In this document: positions 46,258 to 56,172 of the stretch, in pieces | Numbering within the stretch: the first letter of the stretch is position 1 | Layout: each line of letters begins with the position of its first letter | From: Bacteroidota bacterium | GTDB taxonomy: Bacteria > Bacteroidota > Ignavibacteria > Ignavibacteriales > Melioribacteraceae | Direction of reading: 5' to 3' | NCBI GenBank assembly: GCA_023447335.1 | Contig: JAEXOD010000201.1 | Coordinates: 21,103-85,102 of the forward strand | Length of the DNA: 64,000 nucleotides | Translations under genes and position numbers: made by a program | The notes under the pieces: generated by a model | Databases searched by the model: none | What the model was told of the DNA's origin: nothing | Seen by the model: only the letters and a program-made list of their open reading frames with translations

Positions 46258-49200
46258 ATGACTAATTTACAATCATTATTATCTTTTATTGATTATTCCC
46301 CGATAGGGATGTTAATTTTTGATGAGAACTTTTTAATTAAATATATAAATAATAATTTTTTACGGTTTGGCGTTACTAAAAGAGTTAGTAAAAACGATTT
46401 ATTGAATTCACCTATTTTGGATCAAAATATTTTTAATTCACCGCAAATTACTGATAGCATAACTGATTTAAGTAAAAACATACCATTTGAAGCTGACATT
46501 CTCACTCAAAAAAGGCAAGATAATACTGAACTAAAAATACAACTAAAGGGAACACCATTTTTTGAAAACGGAACATTCAAAGGCGGAATTTTAATTTTAG
46601 ATGACTTCATCTCTGGTACAACTGATAATTCTCCTGATATAAATACACTTGATGTGATAACCTATATAGTTGAGAAAACTAAGCATCTATGGGTTATTAC
46701 GGATGCAACCGGAAATATTATAAATTTTTCAAAAAACATTAATCTTTCAGTCGGAAATTCGATAATTGATCTTTTTATCTCAGAAAGTCGAAATAGCGTA
46801 ATTGAAGTGTTTGTCAATCTTAAAAAATTGTATGATTACCAAGAAGTTGAATTATATTCTAATTATTTAGGACGGGAGAAAGTTTTCAACACTTCTTTTT
46901 TTGTTATAAATGAAAAAGTCGATAACCCAATAGTATTAATTATACTTGATGACATAACACAATTAAAGATCAATAATAAAGAAGATGAATTAAAAGAAAT
47001 TGAGATAAACAAACTTCAAATTGTTTTAAACAACTTAACAGATGCTATTCTTACATTAGACGAAAACGGAATAATTACTTCAATTACTAAAAATGTTCTC
47101 CCATATTCTGAGTTTCAGAACTATAATTTAATTGGGAAATCGATAGAAGAATTAATTCCAACTATTACAAATGAATATTTCACAAAACTTAAGAATGAAA
47201 TATTTAACAAAAGAGAATGGACCGGAAGATTAAATTTTGAGAAAAATAATAGTGAAATTATATTAAAAGCATCCTTTTTTCCTATTAGTGATAAACACGG
47301 TAAAAGTATAATATTTATTTGCAAAGATGTATCAAAAACATATGGCTTTGAGAAAGAATTAAAAAAATCCGAAGAACATTATAGGTCAATAGTTACAAAT
47401 AGTAAAGAATTTATTCTAACCTTTGATTTAAAGGGAGATATCAAATATATTAATCCTCATTTTGCCAATGAATTTAAGATTAAATTTGAAGATGCTTTAC
47501 TACTAAATGTTTGCGATTTTATTGATAAAGAAGAAACAAATAATGATTTTAACTTCGAATATCTTACAAAAAATCAGATTAAGACTATTGAACTGCCGCT
47601 AAAAAAGATGGATGGACATAAAATATACGTTGTTGCAAATTTTACTCCTGTATATAATTTAGTTAATCAACCTGAATATTATATCGGAATATTCTCTGAT
47701 ATAACTGCTCAAAAAGAATCTGAAAAGGATTTACTACTTATTAAAACAGTATTTGAAGCTTCAAAAGAAGGTATTGCAGTTGAAAGTAATAATGTTTTTC
47801 AGCTTGTTAATGATTCATTTGCGAAAATTTTCGGATATGACTCTCCTCAGGAAATACTAGGCTTAAATCCTGTTGAATTTATTCATAAACCTCACAGAAA
47901 TGAATTTTTATCAATTTTGGATAAATTATTAGACTCAAAGATTGAAACTAATAGATTTGAAATATCAGGAGTGAAAAAAAACGGAGAGATTATAATCTGC
48001 GAGTTTTCTTTAGGTAATTATCAAATAGGAAAGAATGATTATATCGTTATTTTAGTTAGAGATATTACAAAGGAAAAAGAAGCTCAAAATGCACTCGAAA
48101 TTTCAGAAGAACGATATAGAAGCATTACCGAAAATATTAACGAATTTATTTGGGTTGCCGAAAGAGATGTACAAGAATTGCGTGTTGTATTATATACAGA
48201 TGCAGTGTTGAAAATAACAGGATTTCTTCCTGCAGATTTTTTAAATGATACAAAACTATGGCATAGAATAATCCATCCTAATGATATTTATTCGGTTATT
48301 ACATCGTTAAAAAAATTCTATAAAAGTATTACAAAATTTTCTTCGGAATTTGAATATCGAATTATTAACAGAAACGGAGACATTTACTGGATTAAAAACA
48401 AAATTTCTGTTATACGAGATCAAAACGGAAAAATTAACAAACTTTTTGGACTTGTAAGCGATATTACTGCTACAAAAAAAAGTGAAGAAGAATTAAAAAA
48501 TTATGCTGAAAGCTTAAAAACATTAAATGATACTAAAGACAGATTTTTATCTATAATATCTCATGACTTACGTACTCCATTCTCTTCAATTCTGGGATTT
48601 ACTGATATCTTATTGAATAACCGTAATCTTCCTCAGGAAAAGCTTTATCAATATATTTCATTTATCCACGATTCATCAACAAATATGCTTAATTTGGTGA
48701 ATTCACTTTTAGATTGGACACGCATTCAAACCGGAAGAGTAAATTTTAACCCTGAAAGAATTAATGCGAAAAATTTAATACATAAATCTGTTCAAACTTC
48801 TACAGGTATTGCATTACAAAAGGGGATTGAAATTTATGTTAATATTGAAAAAGATATTAACATTCATGCAGATGAAAATTTAATGTTTCAAGTTTTTAAT
48901 AATTTACTTTCAAATGCGGTTAAATTTTGTAAACAAGGTGATAAGATAGAAATCGGAGCATCCAAAAACATTAATGAAAATCAAGTTGAATTTTGGGTTA
49001 GTGATACTGGTGTTGGTATAAAAGAAGAAGACCAAGAGAAATTGTTTAAAATAGAGACTAAATTTACTTTACAAGGAACTTCCGGAGAGAAAGGAAGCGG
49101 CTTAGGACTTTCGTTAGTAAACGATATTATAAAAAAACACGGCGGAAATATTAGCGTAGAAAGTAAACTTGGAAAGGGAACTAAGTTTATTTTTACTTGT

Positions 49201-49593
49201 CCGATTTCATCTTCGAATATTTTACTTGTTGATGATGTTTCTACTGATAGAATTTTATATGCAAAATTATTAAAAAGTCTATTACCAAATTACAATGTAA
49301 TAGAATCTTCAGACGGCAGAGATGCATTTGAAAAAATCAAACAATATAATCCGGCTATTGTTATAACTGATCACCAAATGCCAGAAGTTACCGGTTATGA
49401 ATTAATAAAAAACACTAAATCTTCAAAAATAAAATATAAACCCCCATTTATTTTACTAAGTATGTATTTAGAAGAAAATTTAGTCGAAGAATATAAAAGC
49501 TTGGGTGTTGAGTTTACTTTCTCTAAACCGGTTAATTTAACAAGCTTTAAATTCGCTTTGGAAAAATCATTAAAAAAGGCTTTTACGTCGTAG
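46258..49593 (+). CDS. Soluble multi-PAS hybrid histidine kinase with receiver domain
   Basis: 1111 residues without a membrane helix. About six PAS-like modules fill residues 1-745 (starts such as SPIGMLIFDENFLIKYIN, LTDAILTLDENGIIT, ITENINEFIWVAERDV, with several SDITA-type PAC ends). Then HisKA with FLSIISHDLRTPFSS, a HATPase with SDTGVGIKEED and SGLGLSLVNDI, and a C-terminal receiver with LLVDDVSTDR, phospho-Asp in VITDHQMPEVTG and Lys in FSKPVN. It probably senses a cytoplasmic signal and passes phosphate to an unlinked partner. It stands alone between divergent and convergent neighbours. Confidence 0.9.
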   Translation: MTNLQSLLSFIDYSPIGMLIFDENFLIKYINNNFLRFGVTKRVSKNDLLNSPILDQNIFNSPQITDSITDLSKNIPFEADILTQKRQDNTELKIQLKGTPFFENGTFKGGILILDDFISGTTDNSPDINTLDVITYIVEKTKHLWVITDATGNIINFSKNINLSVGNSIIDLFISESRNSVIEVFVNLKKLYDYQEVELYSNYLGREKVFNTSFFVINEKVDNPIVLIILDDITQLKINNKEDELKEIEINKLQIVLNNLTDAILTLDENGIITSITKNVLPYSEFQNYNLIGKSIEELIPTITNEYFTKLKNEIFNKREWTGRLNFEKNNSEIILKASFFPISDKHGKSIIFICKDVSKTYGFEKELKKSEEHYRSIVTNSKEFILTFDLKGDIKYINPHFANEFKIKFEDALLLNVCDFIDKEETNNDFNFEYLTKNQIKTIELPLKKMDGHKIYVVANFTPVYNLVNQPEYYIGIFSDITAQKESEKDLLLIKTVFEASKEGIAVESNNVFQLVNDSFAKIFGYDSPQEILGLNPVEFIHKPHRNEFLSILDKLLDSKIETNRFEISGVKKNGEIIICEFSLGNYQIGKNDYIVILVRDITKEKEAQNALEISEERYRSITENINEFIWVAERDVQELRVVLYTDAVLKITGFLPADFLNDTKLWHRIIHPNDIYSVITSLKKFYKSITKFSSEFEYRIINRNGDIYWIKNKISVIRDQNGKINKLFGLVSDITATKKSEEELKNYAESLKTLNDTKDRFLSIISHDLRTPFSSILGFTDILLNNRNLPQEKLYQYISFIHDSSTNMLNLVNSLLDWTRIQTGRVNFNPERINAKNLIHKSVQTSTGIALQKGIEIYVNIEKDINIHADENLMFQVFNNLLSNAVKFCKQGDKIEIGASKNINENQVEFWVSDTGVGIKEEDQEKLFKIETKFTLQGTSGEKGSGLGLSLVNDIIKKHGGNISVESKLGKGTKFIFTCPISSSNILLVDDVSTDRILYAKLLKSLLPNYNVIESSDGRDAFEKIKQYNPAIVITDHQMPEVTGYELIKNTKSSKIKYKPPFILLSMYLEENLVEEYKSLGVEFTFSKPVNLTSFKFALEKSLKKAFTS

Positions 49594-49595
49594 GT

Positions 49596-50198
49596 TTAAT
49601 TGATTGGTTCATCCAGTATAGAGAACTTATTCCATCCTTTAAAATCATAGTGCCACCATTCAGATTTTAAAGGCGTAAATCCAAATTTAACCATTGTACT
49701 ACTTAATAGCCTTCTATTTTCAAGAATATTTATTGGTAAATTATTATATGCTGAGTTTGCTTTTTCAGTAAAATCGTCATATTCAGTACCCATATCTAAT
49801 TCATTTCCGTTTAAGTCTATCAAAGTAACATCTACTGCAGCACCTCGATTATGTCTACTCCCTTTTTGTGGATTAGCTACAAAATCTTCGTTAGGCATAA
49901 TTTCCCACATAATTTTTTGCACACTTAGTGGTCTATAAGCATCATAAACTTTTAACCGCAAAGAAAAGTTTATTAGAAGATATTTATTTGCAGCAACTAA
50001 ACTATCCCCAACTATTTTTCGAATGTAAACATTACCAGTTGGATATAATACTTTCTTTGTAAAGTTATTCTCGGTAGCGTATTTTACATCAAAAACTATT
50101 GTTGAATCCAAAGATCTCAACTGGACGATACATGTATCGTTTTGTGCGATATTTTTTATCGCACAAAACATTATAAAAAGCACAATTATTTTTTTCAT
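49596..50198 (-). CDS. Secreted D-alanyl-D-alanine dipeptidase-like (VanX/DdpX, M15D)
   Basis: About 200 residues from the ATG at 50198, which gives a proper signal peptide (MKKIIVLFIMFCAIKNIAQ); an upstream ATG at 50225 only adds a hydrophilic leader. Zinc motifs SRHNRGAAVDVTL (SxHxxGxAxD) and EWWHYDF (ExxH) are intact, and VYDAYRPLSVQ is typical. Family members split D-Ala-D-Ala. Being exported and without vanH/vanA genes, it fits wall-peptide recycling better than vancomycin resistance. Confidence 0.87.
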   Translation of the reverse strand: MKKIIVLFIMFCAIKNIAQNDTCIVQLRSLDSTIVFDVKYATENNFTKKVLYPTGNVYIRKIVGDSLVAANKYLLINFSLRLKVYDAYRPLSVQKIMWEIMPNEDFVANPQKGSRHNRGAAVDVTLIDLNGNELDMGTEYDDFTEKANSAYNNLPINILENRRLLSSTMVKFGFTPLKSEWWHYDFKGWNKFSILDEPIN

Positions 50199-50202
50199 AA
50201 AA

Positions 50203-52305
50203 CTATTTTGATTTTCGTAAAACACAACCCGATACTGAAGGAATATTTATACCGTTTTTAACTTTTTTAATAGTTTCAATACCGGCAACATCCTCATTTA
50301 CAATTATTTCCCATTCTCCTTTTGGCAATTTTATATCTACTTCGTCTTTAGGATTTGCATTAAAATAAACAAGAAATTCTTCATTTTTATGTTTAACTTT
50401 ATAGCCTAAAAAGAATTCGTTTTTATTATTTGTAAAGAATTCAATTTTATCATAATCGGCGTGTCTAAAAGCTTTATAAGATTTTCTTAAATTGATTAAT
50501 CCTTTATAATAGTCAACTAATTCTTGATTTTGTGAAGCAATATCATAATTAATATAATTCACATCGTTATCTTTATTATATGTATTATGATCAACCATTC
50601 CTTGATGTCTGTCATCAATATTTTTATTAAACGGAAGCACTTTTGATCTAGCAAATTCTTGACCTGAATGAATCATCGTCATACCTTGTGAGGTAAATAA
50701 AAACAGAGCACCTAGTTTATTAAGTTTTAATTGGTGATCATTCAATTTAGAATATTCAAAAATATCTTTTATCACTTTACCCGTATCCTGGTTATTCAAC
50801 CCAATGCGAATAAAATCTCCAAAAGTATATCCGTCATGAGATTCTAAATAGTTTACTGCATGTTCTTTATTCTGGAATAAGCCTTCTTTATCTTTTACTA
50901 ATGTTCCGTTAACATAACTTTTTATTCTATCAACATTATTATTACCATACCACTTTCCAAAAATCCAACCTAATCCGGTCAAAGGATTTTCTCCTTTTAT
51001 ACCGTTCCTTATTTGATCATTCCACGCACCCCAACCTCTTAACGAAAAACCTTTAGGATCATAACCACCACCCCAAGGTTCGCAAACAAAAACAACATTT
51101 GGATTAATTTTCTTTGCTTCTTTAATTATTTCTTCTATTGTTTCCCAATCTATCAATTTTCCTAGATCAAACCTAAAACCGTCAACGTGATACTCTTTCA
51201 TCCAAAATAAGATACTTTCGACTATCATTCTTCTAACCATCGGTCTTTCGGTCTTTAAATCATTTCCGCAACCGCTTTCTGCAAGATAATTTCCGTTTGC
51301 ATCCAATCTAAAATAATACTCTTTATCAAGTTCTTTTAAGTTACCAAGTTCATATTCAGAAAGATGATTAAATACAACATCCATTATTACAGCAATCCCT
51401 TCTTTATGAAAAGCTTTAACCATATCTTTAAAATGAGTTACTTGCTTTCCTTCAACCCCCATCCAAGTATTCCATTTAAATTCATTCCAATCTTCAGAAT
51501 AGTATGCGGCAGGTGCAAAAAAGTTCGATGTCATATAACCCCAATGGTTTCTTTCATAAGGATTCCATGTGTTAAAACGACCAAACGAGGCTTTTTTGTA
51601 TGGAATTTCACAACAACCAAATTCTTGAGCCGGTAAAAGTTCAACTGTATTAACACCTAATTCTTTAATATAATTAATACCACCTTTTATATTTTTTTCG
51701 ATTAATCCAGAATAAGTACCGGGTTTAGTTGCTCCTGCAGATTTATGAGCAGTCATGTCTTTAATATGCATTTCATATATAATTAAATCTCGCCAATCCT
51801 GCTGTATCCATTTATCTCCTTCCCAATTGTAGTTATCTTCAAAAACAATCGATTTTCTTGGATTCATATAAGTGTTATATGTTGCAACTGCTTTTGAATA
51901 AGGATCTACAAGTAATGGTTTATACGAGTTGACATCATCTCCGACTTTATATGCTTTATATCCATAATATTTAGAACGAAGATTTTTATCAATTACACAT
52001 TCCCAAACCCCGTCTTCATCTTTCTTCATATTATATTCAACACCAATACTATCTTCAACATTTTCAAATATAAACAACTTAAGATTTGCTGAAGTAGGTG
52101 CAAATATTCTAAATGTAGTTTTTCCGTGTTCAATAAATGCCCCTAATTTTTTTGAGGAATAATATAAATCAAGATCTTTTTCCTCAACTTGCTCAAACCC
52201 TAATCTTGCTACGTTATTAAAATCATGAATATGCAAAGATTTTCCTCCGATCCTATTTACGGATAGAATTAAACAAAATAAAATAAAAAGCTGTAGTTTT
52301 TTCAT
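50203..52305 (-). CDS. Secreted GH13 pullulanase/alpha-amylase-type enzyme
   Basis: 700 residues with a signal peptide. An N-terminal CBM48-like domain (FRIFAPTSANLKLFIFE), then the GH13 barrel: IYEMHIKDMTAHK, region I DVVFNH, region II GFRFDLGKL (nucleophile Asp), region III VFVCEPWGG (acid Glu), region IV ESHDGYTF, and an all-beta C-terminal domain. IYEMHIKDMT with CEPWGG is closest to type I pullulanase/debranching enzymes. It would cut alpha-1,6 bonds in pullulan, starch or glycogen outside the cytoplasm. The VanX-like gene starts 4 bases later. Confidence 0.88.
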   Translation of the reverse strand: MKKLQLFILFCLILSVNRIGGKSLHIHDFNNVARLGFEQVEEKDLDLYYSSKKLGAFIEHGKTTFRIFAPTSANLKLFIFENVEDSIGVEYNMKKDEDGVWECVIDKNLRSKYYGYKAYKVGDDVNSYKPLLVDPYSKAVATYNTYMNPRKSIVFEDNYNWEGDKWIQQDWRDLIIYEMHIKDMTAHKSAGATKPGTYSGLIEKNIKGGINYIKELGVNTVELLPAQEFGCCEIPYKKASFGRFNTWNPYERNHWGYMTSNFFAPAAYYSEDWNEFKWNTWMGVEGKQVTHFKDMVKAFHKEGIAVIMDVVFNHLSEYELGNLKELDKEYYFRLDANGNYLAESGCGNDLKTERPMVRRMIVESILFWMKEYHVDGFRFDLGKLIDWETIEEIIKEAKKINPNVVFVCEPWGGGYDPKGFSLRGWGAWNDQIRNGIKGENPLTGLGWIFGKWYGNNNVDRIKSYVNGTLVKDKEGLFQNKEHAVNYLESHDGYTFGDFIRIGLNNQDTGKVIKDIFEYSKLNDHQLKLNKLGALFLFTSQGMTMIHSGQEFARSKVLPFNKNIDDRHQGMVDHNTYNKDNDVNYINYDIASQNQELVDYYKGLINLRKSYKAFRHADYDKIEFFTNNKNEFFLGYKVKHKNEEFLVYFNANPKDEVDIKLPKGEWEIIVNEDVAGIETIKKVKNGINIPSVSGCVLRKSK

Positions 52306-52391
52306 CTTTAACTCTTAAGATATATTATAAAAATAAACGTTTACATTTAAATAACCAAGAAAAAATTAATATTTTGTATTTTATTTCATTA

Positions 52392-53279
52392 TTATAATAA
52401 ATCACCTTTTATAGAAAAAGGCATATTAAAATCGTGTTCAAAAAGTCTGATTTTTAAGTACCCAATGGTTTCATATTCAATTTTTCTATTTAATAATGCT
52501 GTTAATAGAGAAGTAGTAGATTTAAAGTTATTAATTACAAATAGCATTTTTCCTTTTGTTCCCAATTCATTCTTAATGACTTCTATTTTCTCTGTTAAAT
52601 TTCCTTTTCCGGACTCTTTCCCATTTATTTTAACAATAGCCGGATAATCCAATATAGTATAACTTAAGTCATAAGGATTATTTACTTTAAATGAAATCGC
52701 AAGTTTTGATGAACTTGGTGTAATATCTAATAATTCAGCATTAATAACAGTAATTATCTCAGAATTGTTATCATCTTCAAAAATACTGTTTGTTATTATT
52801 TCTCTTATATTAATTGCCAAAGGAAAATTAACAGATTTTTCAAAATCAGCTATTTGCGATTTTATTTTAACATTCCCAATTAAATCCAATTGAACCGAGT
52901 CATTTTCTGTTGATAATATTTCAAACATTTTTTTAGTATCAAAATAAATGACCATAGGAATAGAAGTTAATGAATCAGGGAGTAATTTCACTTCTTCAGT
53001 TGTGATTGATTTCCCTACTAAGTTGTTTTTATTTTTTATGGATAAATTTAATTTGTCGATATTTAAAGCAAATTGATTTTTATTATAAATAATTGCATCA
53101 AGATTTACTCTTATACTATCAGATTGAATTTCTGTGATACTAACATTTTGAATCTTTTGCAGAGTCGGCATTAAAGAAAATTCTGAACAAGAGGAAGTAT
53201 TAAAGTAATAAGCCACTAAAACAACAATTGGTAACGCAAATAATAGTTTTATCAGTCCTTTAATGCTACCAAAAATCAT
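52392..53279 (-). CDS. LEA type 2 family protein
   Basis: 295 residues with an N-terminal membrane anchor or signal (about 8-25). Two LEA_2 (WHy-type) beta-sandwich repeats are likely: VNLDAIIYNKNQFALNIDKLNLSI near residue 55 and KLAISFKVNNPYDLSYTILDYPAIV near residue 200. Such proteins are linked to desiccation stress in plants and are of unknown role in bacteria. It overlaps the MltB-like gene by 4 bases. Confidence 0.75.
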   Translation of the reverse strand: MIFGSIKGLIKLLFALPIVVLVAYYFNTSSCSEFSLMPTLQKIQNVSITEIQSDSIRVNLDAIIYNKNQFALNIDKLNLSIKNKNNLVGKSITTEEVKLLPDSLTSIPMVIYFDTKKMFEILSTENDSVQLDLIGNVKIKSQIADFEKSVNFPLAINIREIITNSIFEDDNNSEIITVINAELLDITPSSSKLAISFKVNNPYDLSYTILDYPAIVKINGKESGKGNLTEKIEVIKNELGTKGKMLFVINNFKSTTSLLTALLNRKIEYETIGYLKIRLFEHDFNMPFSIKGDLL

Positions 53280-54238
53280 TTATTTTTCCTTACTTTATAC
53301 CTATTCCAAATAGTATCTGCATATGTAATTACACCTTTTACATAGTTTTCTGAAGGATTATACCTAAATATAGCTTTTTTACGACTACTTTCATTATTTT
53401 TATATTTTCCGACAGTCTTTAAAAAATTTGCACAGCTAAAAATAGCATCAGGAAATGTATATAAATCTTTAGTTCCGTTATTGTCTCCGTCTATGACATA
53501 ATGTAAATTAAATGGCATAAATTGAACATATCCGATTGCTCCGCCCCAAGAACCTAACTGTGCTAAGGGATCTAATTTATTCAATTTTGATTCCCTCAAT
53601 AAAGCAACTAATGAATTAACCGCATTATTTCTAATTCTTTCAATTCTTTTTTTTGCTTTTTCTTGTGCTTCTAAATTTTCATAGGGTGATTTTTCGTTCT
53701 TTTTAATAAAAAGGGATACCGAATACTCCTCTGCAATATCTAAGTACAGAATTTGATTAAAAAAAACATTAAAAATTCTATAATTTCCGGTAAACTCACC
53801 GAGACCCGATTCCCACATCAGTATAGATACAATATCTTTTCTTGAAACATTATACTTATTTTCAGCATCAATCAGAATTTTATCATAATCAGCTAAAAAT
53901 TTAACACCTCGTTCAACCCTATCCTCACGCATAAATATTTTTAAATAGTTTTCTGCTTCATTTTCTTGGTTTTGTTTGCTATCAGGTCTTGCATATTTAA
54001 TTAAAACATCAGCGTAAACCGTATCAGCTTCCGGGCGTTTAACTAAATTGATAAACTCTTTTCTACTCCAATTTCCGTTTTTCTTTTTTGCAATCTCTTC
54101 ATATATTTTTTCTATATATTTTTTGTTTTTTGCATTATAAATATCATTTATATCAAATCTAAAAAAACGAATATCTTCTGAATAAACTATATTAGAGATT
54201 ATACAAGTAAATAGTAAAATATATATCTTAAATCGAAT
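53276..54238 (-). CDS. MltB-like lytic murein transglycosylase (GH103) with apparent ATT start
   Basis: The catalytic part (ILMWESGLGEFTG with the catalytic Glu; SWGGAIGYVQFMP; GTKDLYTFPDAIFSCANFL) is typical of MltB. The first ATG is at 53932, but the same frame stays open 102 codons upstream and encodes a signal peptide (RFKIYILLFTCIISNIVYS) followed by a normal MltB N-terminal region (NGNWSRKEFINLV). No ATG, GTG or TTG lies in that extension before the stop at about 54262. An ATT at 54236-54238 sits 8 bases after GGAG and directly before the signal peptide, so ATT initiation gives 320 residues, the family's normal size. A single-base error in an original ATG is the alternative. Confidence 0.78.
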   Translation of the reverse strand: MRFKIYILLFTCIISNIVYSEDIRFFRFDINDIYNAKNKKYIEKIYEEIAKKKNGNWSRKEFINLVKRPEADTVYADVLIKYARPDSKQNQENEAENYLKIFMREDRVERGVKFLADYDKILIDAENKYNVSRKDIVSILMWESGLGEFTGNYRIFNVFFNQILYLDIAEEYSVSLFIKKNEKSPYENLEAQEKAKKRIERIRNNAVNSLVALLRESKLNKLDPLAQLGSWGGAIGYVQFMPFNLHYVIDGDNNGTKDLYTFPDAIFSCANFLKTVGKYKNNESSRKKAIFRYNPSENYVKGVITYADTIWNRYKVRKNK

Positions 54239-54251
54239 AACTAAATCTCCG

Positions 54252-54608
54252 CTAATTAATTAAATTAATAATTCCTTCATCTCTAATTGTATTGTATTTT
54301 ATTTTCCATTCATCATTAAGATCTAGCCAAAATATAAAATAACCTTTTATTCTTTTAGGTTTATTCTCAATAAATTGTTTATTTATAATAAACGAGTATT
54401 CTATTTTATATTCATTACATTCTTTATTTAAAAAATATTCCTTATCTATTCTTAATTCTTTTATTTTATATTCATCTCCTAAAGTATATTTAATTGTTAA
54501 CTCGATTTTACTAATCTCGCTATCAATTAATTCTTGAGGCGGATTGTTGTTTTTACAACTAATAAAAATAAAAATGTAGAAAAATAAAAAAATAACATTT
54601 TTGATCAT
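54252..54608 (-). CDS. Small lipoprotein of unknown function
   Basis: 118 residues. Signal peptide ends in a lipobox-like IFISC, so Cys18 is probably lipidated. The mature part is short and charged (SEISKIELTIKYTLGDEYKIKEL in part) and ends in FWLDLNDEWKIKYNTIRDEG; the pattern recalls cystatin/NTF2-like small domains but no family is recognised. It precedes the MltB-like gene by 13 bases from the ATT start. Confidence 0.55.
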   Translation of the reverse strand: MIKNVIFLFFYIFIFISCKNNNPPQELIDSEISKIELTIKYTLGDEYKIKELRIDKEYFLNKECNEYKIEYSFIINKQFIENKPKRIKGYFIFWLDLNDEWKIKYNTIRDEGIINLIN

Positions 54609-54974
54609 TTATATATTCTCTAATTATTGAGAAACGATCCTTAATTCAATCTATCAACTTTTGACGTATCTATAATTATTGCACATTTTGTAGTTTTATG
54701 ATAAACCTTTTAAGATAATCTAGTTTAGAATAAAGTATAAATTTTATATATAATTATAACTTTTATTCTTCACATTCGTAAAACCAAAACCAAGACTAAT
54801 AGTAACAAAAATAAAAATAATGAACAATAAAAGCAAGAATATTATAATTTAAAGAGTATTAATCTTAATAACCTTCTAGTGTTATCAAGTTTTTGAAATT
54901 TGATTATCGAAATGAACTATTTGTAACTAACTCTTAAACTAAAAATAATTGTAATTTTATTATTAATAAATAGT
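54609..54974. other. Intergenic region, 366 bases, nothing recognised
   Basis: Very A+T-rich sequence between the histidine kinase end and the lipoprotein start. I see no tRNA, clear hairpin terminator or repeated unit. It should hold the promoter of the 54608-49596 gene group. Confidence 0.5.
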
Positions 54975-56123
54975 TCAGTCAAAGTATAATAATGGTATCG
55001 TAATAAAGAATGTTGTACCGGTAACTTTTGACGAAATAAAACGAATTTCGCCTTTATTTAATTCGATAAATTCTTTACATAATATAAGACCTAATCCTGT
55101 TCCTTTTTCATTATTTGTTCCGGGTCTACTTTCTCCTCTTTCAACAGTAAAAATCATGTCCTTTTGATTTTCAGAAATTCCAACACCAAAATCTGTTATT
55201 GCCAATTCAAGAATATCTTCATTTACCTTTTTCGCATCAATAGTTATTTTTTGACCGTTATAAGAATATTTTATAGCATTAGTTAATAAATTTCTAATTA
55301 CAGTCATTAATAAATCGTCATCTGCATAAACTACATAATCTTCATCAAAAATAATTTGGATTTCCAAATTTTTAGCTTTAGCTTGAGCATGAACTAACCC
55401 CATAACTTCTAATAATAAAAATTTAAGGTCAAGTTCACTTGGCTGATAAGTTATTTTACCGGTTTGAGCACGTGACCAATGAAGAAGGTTTTCTAATAGT
55501 TGATAAGACCCTTTCGATACTTTCCTCATTTCAGCAATATATGTTAATTTCTCTTCATCACTTAGTTCATAAAAGTCTGTTTCTAATAATTCGCTCAACC
55601 CTAGTAACGAACTAAACGGATTTTTTAAATCATGTGCAATAATCGAGAAGAACTTATCTTTTGTTTTGTTATGAAGTGACAACCGATTTGAAAACTCTTT
55701 TAACTCTCTCTCTGCTTCTGCCCTTTCTTCAGCATCTCGTAGATTAAAGATATGATAAACATCATTACCGATGTTAATCATTGTAAAGGTCATATCCATT
55801 AATCTATATGCACCATTCTGTTTTTTTACTTTTCTATTTGTTAAAACAGAACCAAATATTTCGATTTCAGATGTAATTTCTTCAGCAGTTTCATCAAATA
55901 TTAAGCTTATACTTTTTCCTAATATTTCATCAACATAAAAACCTAACAATTGAGTAATTGCATAATTGGTATTTATAATTTTACCGGTCCTACTATCAAC
56001 AAAAATAATTATATCACTTGAAGCATTGTAAATACTACTATATTGAAGTAATCGGGATTTTAATTCCCGATTCTCTTCTTCAAGTTGTAATATTCGTTCT
56101 TTATCGTTTATAGTATTCATCAA
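54975..56123 (-). CDS. Soluble PAS-domain sensor histidine kinase
   Basis: 382 residues. A short N-terminal coiled coil (DKERILQLEEENRELKSRL), one PAS domain at about 25-135 (ASSDIIIFVDSRTGKIINTN), HisKA with FFSIIAHDLKNPFSSLLG, then HATPase with ITDFGVGISENQ and GTGLGLILCKEFIEL. No membrane helix, so it senses a cytoplasmic signal. No response regulator gene is adjacent. Its core resembles the large hybrid kinase at 46258-49593. Confidence 0.9.
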   Translation of the reverse strand: MMNTINDKERILQLEEENRELKSRLLQYSSIYNASSDIIIFVDSRTGKIINTNYAITQLLGFYVDEILGKSISLIFDETAEEITSEIEIFGSVLTNRKVKKQNGAYRLMDMTFTMINIGNDVYHIFNLRDAEERAEAERELKEFSNRLSLHNKTKDKFFSIIAHDLKNPFSSLLGLSELLETDFYELSDEEKLTYIAEMRKVSKGSYQLLENLLHWSRAQTGKITYQPSELDLKFLLLEVMGLVHAQAKAKNLEIQIIFDEDYVVYADDDLLMTVIRNLLTNAIKYSYNGQKITIDAKKVNEDILELAITDFGVGISENQKDMIFTVERGESRPGTNNEKGTGLGLILCKEFIELNKGEIRFISSKVTGTTFFITIPLLYFD

Positions 56124-56172
56124 TAATTAGAAATAATTTGCATTAATATAATAAATTTTTGAGAAAAAAATG

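Noticed and set aside
49596..50198. Vancomycin resistance gene
   Set aside because: The protein is exported and has no VanH/VanA/VanRS partners in the window.
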